Below are positions 57,611 to 64,000 of a stretch of DNA of 64,000 bases, one piece after another; positions within the stretch are counted from its first letter, which is position 1; each line of letters opens with the position of its first letter. A model generated the notes under the pieces. It had not been told where the DNA came from. It saw only the letters and a list, made by a program, of their open reading frames with translations, and ran no database searches. The translations under genes were made by a program, and so were the position numbers. Location: contig CAJJDA010000005.1 in assembly GCA_905182855.1 (NCBI GenBank), positions 124,001-188,000 of the forward strand, given 5' to 3'. Source of the stretch: a gamma proteobacterium HTCC2207 (lineage in GTDB: Bacteria; Pseudomonadota; Gammaproteobacteria; Pseudomonadales; Porticoccaceae).

Positions 57611-58993
57611 TTACCGAGCAATACCTAGCTGTGGATCCAGCCAAGCATTGAGTTGGTAAACATCATCAGGGGATAACTGCCCAGCGACCTCTTTAAGCCG
57701 CATCATCGACAAAATGTAGTCATAGCGAGCATTCGCATAGTTACGACGAGCCTGGTACACCGTGCGCTGGGCAACAAGGACGTCAACGATATTTCTGGTA
57801 CCCACCTCATAACCAGCCTGTGTAGCTTGCCGCGCGCTGTCTGCGGAGGTTATCGACTGCTTGCGGGCCTTTACTCTGGCAGTATTGGTCAAGACAAGCT
57901 GATGCAGAGAGCGAGCCGCTTGAATGGTCTGGCGTCGAGCGGCACTGTAACCTTCTGCAGAGGCGATTGAGCGCTGCTTCGCCTGACGACTCTGAGCGGA
58001 TATTGATCCGCCCATCCAGATAGGCATGGTCACGGAGACGACAAATGAATGGCCATCCTGCTGGCGCTCAAAGTCTGAGGTATATCTAGTACCATCAGCG
58101 TCAGAGTCGAAATATGTGGCGCTACCTGTAACTTTGGGTAAACGAGCCGCCGCTGCGGCTTTGGCTTGGTTATAGGCTGCGTCTTTGCCCAGTTCAGCCA
58201 CCTTTAACTGCAAGTTATTGCCAATCGCAAAATCTACCCATTCTTGATTACTAAGTGGCTCGGGGTTGGTTGCCATAAACTTATCAGTGAGGCCCGCCAA
58301 TACCTCGTGATTTTGGCCCGTCAGAACCTGCAGACCTTCAAAGGCGATATTTAGAGACCCGCGAGCCTCCAAACTATTAACCGCCGCATCATCAAATACT
58401 GCCTGAGCTTCATGAACATCGGTGACTGGCAGCAAGCCAACTTCAAAGCGCTCGCGAGTTTGCTCAAGCTGGCGTTGAATTGCACGTTCTTCGGCGCTGC
58501 GGGTTTCCAGATTGTCATAGGCACGCAGCACATTAAAATAGGCTTCACTAACACGAATGATCAGCGACTGCTGATCAGCGGCAAACTGTGCCTGGGCACT
58601 TTTGCTTAGTGCTTTACCACTTTTAAAGCTGTACCAGGAGGGCATATCAAACAGAGCCTGCCTCAGGGATACTCCATAAGATGTTTCTTTGCTGTCAATA
58701 AGTCCCATGGCGCTAGAGTTCACCGGTGTGCCATTAATAATAATGACTGAGTTTGAGTCATCATTGATTTCAGACCTTGTATAGTCAACAGAAACGGCCA
58801 ACTGTGGCAACAGAGCTCCACGGGCTATATTTTTGGTTTCCCGATCTGCATTAAACGTCGCCCGGGCAGCGCGCAGCACCGGATCGTTCTGTAACGCAGA
58901 TTCGTAGATATCTTGCAGAGAATCAGCCCTACTGCCTTGCGCGGCAAGTAACAAGGTGAAGGCTGCAAATATTACTGTTTTAATTTGGTGCAT
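57611..58993 (-). CDS. tolC: TolC family outer-membrane efflux protein
   Basis: A 460-residue protein with a signal peptide (VIFAAFTLLLAAQGSRA) and the typical start of the mature form, DSLQDIYESALQNDPVLRAA. Two OEP repeats with long alpha-helices (residues about 30-230 and 240-445) form the periplasmic tunnel; QAGYEVGTRNIVDVLVAQRT marks the second half. A GCGGAG ribosome site precedes the ATG. The tolC-nudF-yqiB-cpdA-yqiA-parE block is conserved in gammaproteobacteria, with tolC divergent. Confidence 0.95.
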   Translation of the reverse strand: MHQIKTVIFAAFTLLLAAQGSRADSLQDIYESALQNDPVLRAARATFNADRETKNIARGALLPQLAVSVDYTRSEINDDSNSVIIINGTPVNSSAMGLIDSKETSYGVSLRQALFDMPSWYSFKSGKALSKSAQAQFAADQQSLIIRVSEAYFNVLRAYDNLETRSAEERAIQRQLEQTRERFEVGLLPVTDVHEAQAVFDDAAVNSLEARGSLNIAFEGLQVLTGQNHEVLAGLTDKFMATNPEPLSNQEWVDFAIGNNLQLKVAELGKDAAYNQAKAAAAARLPKVTGSATYFDSDADGTRYTSDFERQQDGHSFVVSVTMPIWMGGSISAQSRQAKQRSIASAEGYSAARRQTIQAARSLHQLVLTNTARVKARKQSITSADSARQATQAGYEVGTRNIVDVLVAQRTVYQARRNYANARYDYILSMMRLKEVAGQLSPDDVYQLNAWLDPQLGIAR

Positions 58994-59330
58994 GATAACT
59001 CCGCTGTTAGAGACCTAAGTTTAGCAAAATTTAGGCTCTTGGATAAAATTTCCCACCCGCTAATAATGCATTATGGCCATCGAATTAATGAATGTTTACA
59101 CTGCTAACACGATACGCCATTGTTACCCAAATGGGTCTAAATAAATGCAATACTTCTATGGTTATTTAAAACCTCAGTTTATACCCTGCGCCTGTTACTC
59201 GATAGCGCAGATAACTATAATTAGTTGGTGATGCAAGTCTGGCGCTGATCAGGGACTTCAAACCATTAGATCCCGTACTGAATAGTATTAGTAACCGAAT
59301 ATTGAACGAGTCCTAGTAGGAACCATAGAA
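58994..59330. other. Divergent intergenic region tolC/nudF
   Basis: A 337-base AT-rich gap. It must hold the promoters of both neighbours, but I see no strong consensus pair, no RNA gene and no riboswitch. A short TTACCCAAATGGGTCTAA inverted repeat near 59125 is the only notable structure. Confidence 0.5.
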
Positions 59331-59945
59331 ATGAACAAATCGCACCGTTTTGGCCAAGAAGATTATCGAGTTGAGTCAAAAGAAACCCTATTTCAGGGCT
59401 TCTTCCGTATTACCCGCACGGTGGTAACTCATCGTCTGTTCGGAGGAGGCTGGAGTGCTCCATTGAAGCGGGAGCTCTTTCAGCGCGGTGATGCCGTTGG
59501 CGTATTGCTCTATGATCCAAAGAACCATCTGATTGGCCTTGTGGAGCAGTTTCGTATTGGCGCTCAAAGAGACCGGTTTGGCCCCTGGCAGTATGAGGTG
59601 GTTGCGGGAATGATAGATGCTGGGCAAACAGCCTCTGAGGTGGCACTCAAAGAATGTCATGAAGAGGCGGGGCTAGCGGTGCAAGAGTTAGTCCCTATTT
59701 GCGACTATTTAGTTAGTGCGGGTGGCACCGATGAGAAGATGCACCTGTACTGTGGTCTTGTCGATCTGCGGGATCGTGCGGGTATATTTGGGCTAGACAC
59801 CGAGGGGGAGGATATTCTATTGCAGGTATGGACCTATGACGAGGTGATGCAGGCGCAGTCTGAGGGCCTACTCAACAGTGCTGCTGTGACCATCGCCTTG
59901 CTCTGGCTGCAACTAAATAGTCAAAAAGTAACAAATATGTCTTGA
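59331..59945 (+). CDS. nudF: ADP-ribose pyrophosphatase NudF (divergent Nudix box)
   Basis: A 204-residue Nudix hydrolase that splits ADP-ribose to AMP and ribose-5-phosphate. The N-terminal part (SKETLFQGFFRITRTVVTHR) and FGPWQYEVVAGMIDAG fit NudF. The box reads GMIDAGQTASEVALKECHEE: the catalytic EE pair is kept, but the first Glu is Gln and the central Arg is Lys. It opens the nudF-DUF1249-cpdA-yqiA-parE-parC run. Confidence 0.92.
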   Translation: MNKSHRFGQEDYRVESKETLFQGFFRITRTVVTHRLFGGGWSAPLKRELFQRGDAVGVLLYDPKNHLIGLVEQFRIGAQRDRFGPWQYEVVAGMIDAGQTASEVALKECHEEAGLAVQELVPICDYLVSAGGTDEKMHLYCGLVDLRDRAGIFGLDTEGEDILLQVWTYDEVMQAQSEGLLNSAAVTIALLWLQLNSQKVTNMS

Positions 59946-60012
59946 TTCATTGCCCTAGTTACACGCAGGATACTAAAATAGTAGACCCAATTTTGATCAG
60001 GAAATAACCACA

Positions 60013-60453
60013 TTGTCAGTATTTAAAGCCCGAAAGCAGCAGCTTGATCTGACACGCCTACATGTAGAATGTGAGCGCAATTTCCGGCGTCTGCAAAGGG
60101 TAATCCCAGAGTCAAAAACGCTAGGTGCGACCACCAGGTTTTACTACGAGGGACAGTCCAGTAGCGGCATGATTGTCGAGATAATTGAGGTCACTAAATA
60201 CACCAGTACACTACTGATCACTGCTGATAGGTCGGGTCCGAGCTGGCTTTCAGAAATTGAAATCAAGGTGCGCATCTATCGCGATGCGCAGATGGCGGAG
60301 GTGATTGAGTGGTGCAGTGACCGGACCATTCCCTGGGCTCTGTCTGAGACAACAGCGATGCATGAACGTGACGAAAAATGGCAGTGGAATATGTTTTTGA
60401 GCGAGTTGCTGTGTCACGGACTGCGTGTTGGTGTCACAGAATTGGAAATGTGA
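60013..60453 (+). CDS. DUF1249 (YqiB) family protein
   Basis: A 146-residue protein starting LTRLHVECERNFRRLQRVIP after a short leader, with TRFYYEGQSSSGMIVEIIEV and the conserved YRDAQMAEVIEWCSDR. The start is TTG at 60013 with AGGAAATA upstream; there is no ATG that keeps the conserved start. It lies 6 bases before cpdA. Function unknown. Confidence 0.88.
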   Translation: MSVFKARKQQLDLTRLHVECERNFRRLQRVIPESKTLGATTRFYYEGQSSSGMIVEIIEVTKYTSTLLITADRSGPSWLSEIEIKVRIYRDAQMAEVIEWCSDRTIPWALSETTAMHERDEKWQWNMFLSELLCHGLRVGVTELEM

Positions 60454-60459
60454 AAACCC

Positions 60460-61245
60460 ATGATGACGCTACGGTTTACCCAGATTACCGACCTCCATCT
60501 TGGGTCAGCCCGAGACTCAACCCTGGCAGGAGTGCGCACAGCAGAGAGCTTTGAGTCGGTGCTACAGGCTTTGGAGCGGCAGGGCCGAGGCTCCGATATG
60601 CTGCTGTTAACCGGCGACCTGGCCGCTGACTGTGATCCAGAAGCTTATCAAATACTTAATCAGATACTCGTTGAGGAGGGCAAGCAGGCCATTTGGTTGC
60701 CGGGCAATCATGACAACTTTGATCTGATGGTAGCGAATCTTGTCGATTACCCGCCAATCCAGGTAAAGGTGGCGGGTAGTTGGGCAGTGCTAACGCTGGA
60801 TAGCTCGCAACCGCAAAAGCCTGGAGGCCATATTTCTGAAGAGCAGTTAGAGCAGCTTACACAGAACCTTGAAAGTCACGCAGATAAGTTTGTCTTGCTG
60901 GCTATGCATCACAGCCCAGTCGCAGTTGGCTGCGACTGGCTCGATCAGCAGATGATTGACAATGGGCATCGACTCTATGCCTTACTCCACGCCCACGGTA
61001 ACGTTAAAGGTATTATCACCGGACATGTGCACCAGCCTTTTGCTGGCTACTGGGGCGAAATTGCGGTGTATTCGACCCCGTCCAGCTGCGTACAATTTAA
61101 GCAATACTGTGAGGATTTTACCCTGTCCTCCGATCCTCCAGGGTATCGTTGGCTAGACCTTTGTGAGGACGGCATTATCAATACTGGTGTTGAATTTTTG
61201 CAAGATTTCACCCAGACGCCTGATCTTGATAGCGCCTCGTATTAG
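60460..61245 (+). CDS. cpdA: 3',5'-cyclic AMP phosphodiesterase CpdA
   Basis: A 261-residue metallophosphoesterase. Metal motifs: ITDLHLG, LLTGDLAADCD, LPGNHDN, AMHHSPV and ITGHVHQPFAG. In E. coli it hydrolyses cAMP and thus tempers CRP-dependent transcription. The gene context (between the DUF1249 gene and yqiA) is conserved. Confidence 0.95.
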   Translation: MMTLRFTQITDLHLGSARDSTLAGVRTAESFESVLQALERQGRGSDMLLLTGDLAADCDPEAYQILNQILVEEGKQAIWLPGNHDNFDLMVANLVDYPPIQVKVAGSWAVLTLDSSQPQKPGGHISEEQLEQLTQNLESHADKFVLLAMHHSPVAVGCDWLDQQMIDNGHRLYALLHAHGNVKGIITGHVHQPFAGYWGEIAVYSTPSSCVQFKQYCEDFTLSSDPPGYRWLDLCEDGIINTGVEFLQDFTQTPDLDSASY

Positions 61246-61304
61246 AGGGCTGACAAGTCCTCAATCTTGGCTATAATAGAGCCTGTTTTCGAGACGGACT
61301 GAGT

Positions 61305-61880
61305 ATGCCGACACTGCTTTATTTACACGGGTTTAACAGTTCGCCTCAGTCTAAAAAGGCTCTGCAAACCCAGGTATGGTTTTCCCAGCATGCCCCTGAA
61401 ATCAGGTTTATCTGTCCGCTACTGTCACCCTTCGCCACCGTAGCCATGGCATCCCTGCAGGCGATGATAGAGCAGTCGGCAGAGGACCCTGTCTATTTAG
61501 TAGGCAGTTCGATGGGTGGTTTTTTTGCCACCTGCTTGATAGAGCAGCACAACATGAGAGGCGTGCTAATTAATCCGGCGGTGAGTCCGGGCCGAGGGTT
61601 GCAACATTGGCTGGGCGAAAACGTCAACAGTAATACCGGAGAGCCGTGGATTTTCGAGCCCGAACATATTGCCGAGTACCTCGCTTTAGACCCGGAGGGT
61701 CTTCAGCGTCAAAATAATTATCGGGTGCTACTGCAACGTGGCGATGAGGTACTTGATTACCGCGCAGCGCAAAAACGCTACGCTGGCTGCAGCATTGTCC
61801 TTGAGGATGGAGGAGATCATAGTTTTGTACATTACGAGCAGCATCTGGCAGCTATACACCAGTTTCTGATTTCAAATTGA
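61305..61880 (+). CDS. yqiA: YqiA-type alpha/beta-hydrolase esterase
   Basis: A 191-residue hydrolase with the oxyanion start LLYLHGFNSSPQSKKA, the nucleophile elbow VGSSMGGFFA (Ser about 66), Asp in LQRGDEVLDY and the catalytic His in GGDHSFVHYE. The natural substrate is unknown. It is 48 bases upstream of parE. Confidence 0.95.
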   Translation: MPTLLYLHGFNSSPQSKKALQTQVWFSQHAPEIRFICPLLSPFATVAMASLQAMIEQSAEDPVYLVGSSMGGFFATCLIEQHNMRGVLINPAVSPGRGLQHWLGENVNSNTGEPWIFEPEHIAEYLALDPEGLQRQNNYRVLLQRGDEVLDYRAAQKRYAGCSIVLEDGGDHSFVHYEQHLAAIHQFLISN

Positions 61881-61927
61881 GCTGTGCGAGCACGGCACTG
61901 AACAACAAGAGTTAATAATAAGAGCGA

Positions 61928-63820
61928 ATGACTAACTACAATGCAAAAGATATTGAGGTCCTCACGGGACTCGATCCGGTGCGCAAGCGGCCGGGAATGT
62001 ACACTGACACCACTCGACCAAATCACTTGGCTCAGGAAGTCATTGACAACAGTGTCGACGAAGCGCTGGCGGGTCACGCCACTCGTGTTGAGGTCACCCT
62101 GCACAAAGATGGCTCTGTCTCGGTCTGCGATGATGGTCGCGGCATGCCCGTGGATATCCATCCAGAGCAGGGCATCCCCGGCGTCGAAGTGATTCTAGTG
62201 ACCCTCCATGCCGGCGGTAAATTTTCCAACGACAACTACCAGTTTTCCGGCGGATTGCATGGCGTAGGGGTCTCTGTGGTCAACGCGCTTTCGACCAAGA
62301 TGGATGTCATTGTAAGGCGTGACGGCAAGGTCCATCAGATACTGTTTGCTGATGGCCACAAAACCTCTGACCTGAAGGTGATTGACACCTGTGGTCAGCG
62401 CAACACAGGTACTATTTTGCGGTTTTGGCCAAATGCGGTCTATTTTGATTCGGTAAAATTCTCGGTCAGCCGCCTGCGCCACGTGCTGCGGGCAAAAGCC
62501 GTACTCTGTGGTGGCTTGACCGTCAGTTTTTATGATGAAAATACCAATGAAAATGAACAGTGGTATTACGAAGACGGTCTGAAAGATTATTTGGCGGGCG
62601 CATTGCATGGCTGGGAAACACTACCGGCAGAACCTTTTATCGGCGTTTTTTCGGCACCCAATGAAGCCGTCGACTGGGCAGTCCAATGGTTGCCTGAGGG
62701 GGGTGAGCTGGTTCAGGAAAGCTATGTAAACCTGATCCCCACACCCCAGGGCGGCACGCACGCCAATGGCCTGCGCAGTGGCCTCTTAGAGGCGATGCGT
62801 GAATTCTGCGAATTTAGAAATCTATTGCCGCGCGGTATCAAATTAACGCCAGATGACATCTGGGATCGCTGTAGTTATGTGCTCTCCTGCAAACTCGCTG
62901 ATCCGCAGTTTTCGGGTCAGACTAAAGACCGGCTGTCCTCGCGTGAGGTCGCGGCGTTTGTTTCTGGAGTGGTAAAAGACGCCTTTAGCCTGTGGCTAAA
63001 TCAGCACACCGAAGAGGCAGAGAAGCTCGCCGACCTCTGCATCTTTGCCGCGCAGCGACGGATGCGCGCTAGCAAAAAAGTGGTGCGCAAAAAAATCACC
63101 CAGGGTCCGGCTCTGCCGGGCAAACTGGCTGACTGTTCGAGTGGTGAGCCCGAGCGCAGTGAAATATTTTTTGTTGAGGGCGACTCTGCAGGTGGCTCGG
63201 CGAAGCAGGCACGCAATCGTGAAAATCAAGCGATTATGCCCCTGCGAGGTAAAATCTTGAACACCTGGGAAGTTGATTCTCAGGAGATTCTGGGTTCTCA
63301 GGAAGTCCATGACATCTCTGTGGCACTGGGCGTCGATCCCGCGGTGGAGAACATTGATTCACTGCGCTACCACAAGATCTGTATTCTCGCCGACGCGGAC
63401 TCTGATGGGCTGCATATAGCAACATTGCTCTGTGCATTATTTGTCCGCCATTTTCGGCCACTGGTGGCCCAGGGGCATGTCTATGTCGCTATGCCACCAC
63501 TGTTCAGAATCGATGTCGGTAAAGATGTTTATTACGCTCTGGATGATGCCGAGCGACAGGGCATACTCGATCGTATTGAGGCCGAGGGTAAACGTGGCAA
63601 GGTAAACGTGCAGCGCTTCAAGGGTCTGGGTGAGATGAATCCGCTGCAACTGCGCGAAACCACTATGGATCCAGATACTCGGAGGCTCGTACAATTGACT
63701 ATCCAGCCCGGTGATGACACCAATAGTATTATGGATATGTTACTGGCTAAAAAGCGAGCCTCAGACCGCCGCGCCTGGTTAGAAACCAAAGGCAACCTTG
63801 CTGATTCCACAAATCTTTAA
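61928..63820 (+). CDS. parE: DNA topoisomerase IV subunit B
   Basis: A 630-residue type IIA topoisomerase subunit that decatenates chromosomes with ParC. GHKL ATPase motifs: VIDNSVDEALAG, DDGRGMPVD and GGLHGVGVSVVNAL. TOPRIM motifs: FVEGDSAGGSAKQARNRENQ and ILADADSDGLHIA. Length is normal. parC starts 24 bases later. Confidence 0.98.
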   Translation: MTNYNAKDIEVLTGLDPVRKRPGMYTDTTRPNHLAQEVIDNSVDEALAGHATRVEVTLHKDGSVSVCDDGRGMPVDIHPEQGIPGVEVILVTLHAGGKFSNDNYQFSGGLHGVGVSVVNALSTKMDVIVRRDGKVHQILFADGHKTSDLKVIDTCGQRNTGTILRFWPNAVYFDSVKFSVSRLRHVLRAKAVLCGGLTVSFYDENTNENEQWYYEDGLKDYLAGALHGWETLPAEPFIGVFSAPNEAVDWAVQWLPEGGELVQESYVNLIPTPQGGTHANGLRSGLLEAMREFCEFRNLLPRGIKLTPDDIWDRCSYVLSCKLADPQFSGQTKDRLSSREVAAFVSGVVKDAFSLWLNQHTEEAEKLADLCIFAAQRRMRASKKVVRKKITQGPALPGKLADCSSGEPERSEIFFVEGDSAGGSAKQARNRENQAIMPLRGKILNTWEVDSQEILGSQEVHDISVALGVDPAVENIDSLRYHKICILADADSDGLHIATLLCALFVRHFRPLVAQGHVYVAMPPLFRIDVGKDVYYALDDAERQGILDRIEAEGKRGKVNVQRFKGLGEMNPLQLRETTMDPDTRRLVQLTIQPGDDTNSIMDMLLAKKRASDRRAWLETKGNLADSTNL

Positions 63821-63844
63821 ACCGTATTTAACATAGGAACCACG

Positions 63845-64000
63845 ATGAACGATATCGTAACCTTTAATGACGAGGGCCTAGAAAGCCGGCCACTCAGTGA
63901 CTATGCCGAGCAGGCGTACTTAGACTACTCCATGTACGTGATTCTCGATCGCGCCCTACCGCACATTGGCGACGGACTAAAACCTGTGCAAAGACGCATT
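63845..64000 (+). CDS. parC: DNA topoisomerase IV subunit A, N-terminal end (partial)
   Basis: The first 52 codons of parC before the window edge. The start [19 protein letters not shown] is followed by [20 protein letters not shown] and [11 protein letters not shown], the conserved N-terminus of GyrA/ParC. The active-site Tyr region is outside the window. It is directly behind parE. Confidence 0.96.
   Translation, partial: MNDIVTFNDEGLESRPLSDYAEQAYLDYSMYVILDRALPHIGDGLKPVQRRI

Overview
The window is a 64 kb piece of a gammaproteobacterial chromosome with moderate GC. It is densely packed with housekeeping genes. The gene order matches conserved blocks of Pseudomonas and its relatives (oxyR-recG, gmk-rpoZ-spoT, rph-pyrE, slmA, argB-algC-coaBC, radC-rpmBG, glnE-ilvE, and tolC/nudF-yqiB-cpdA-yqiA-parE-parC). 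Short spacers, an ExbB-ExbB-ExbD-TonB-TPR cluster and the long membrane-anchored form of AlgC suggest a marine, Cellvibrionales-like (SAR92/OM60-type) bacterium. This placement is inferred from gene content only. I see no rRNA, tRNA, CRISPR array, prophage or insertion sequence.

Layout. 1-2.5 kb: glycolysis/Calvin-type block (gap end, pgk, fba). 2.6-6.5 kb: a small accessory stretch with a MAPEG protein, a broken PqqB-like hydrolase, ppnP, a YkgJ cysteine-cluster protein, a VF530 protein, a GNAT remnant, a mini membrane protein and an ACT protein. 6.5-8.5 kb: phosphate transporter with its DUF47 partner. 8.6-15.5 kb: recG, oxyR, an epimerase, ridA, spoT and rpoZ. 15.5-26.8 kb: gmk, an exported S1/P1 nuclease, yicC, rph, pyrE, slmA, argB, algC, coaBC, radC, rpmB and rpmG. 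27-32.9 kb: cspA, serA facing a D-2-hydroxyglutarate dehydrogenase, then a FAH protein, DUF1653, arfB and srkA. 32.9-41.3 kb: DUF481 porin-like protein, gcvH, HAD phosphatase, rppH-ptsP, an NRDE protein and lgt-thyA-folA. 41.4-46.6 kb: a six-gene TonB2-type energy-transduction operon. 46.7-53.9 kb: argA, a lone GspE/PilB ATPase, glnE and ilvE. 54-64 kb: an LtaS-like sulfatase, waaA, tolC, nudF, DUF1249, cpdA, yqiA, parE and the start of parC.

Several genes that should be essential or strongly conserved (spoT, ptsP, lgt, and the DUF481 gene) are interrupted by one-base shifts, most of them in or next to short runs of G or C, and both sides remain fully conserved. The simplest reading is indel error in the source sequence. 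The PqqB-like gene and the repeat-rich algC linker could instead be truly variable or decaying.

The observations I rate highest are: an OxyR that keeps peroxidatic Cys199 but has Leu at resolving position 208; a SpoT whose synthetase motif is the hybrid EFKD instead of RxKD; an AlgC linker made of tandem DNA repeats whose reading frame is scrambled, so that membrane module and enzyme are read as separate ORFs; paired GTTAC/GTAAC palindromes in front of the TonB operon; a probably leaderless argA; a dut gene missing from its usual slot; and a periplasmic nuclease inserted in the gmk-yicC operon. I did not find a clearly new multi-gene defence or metabolic system.
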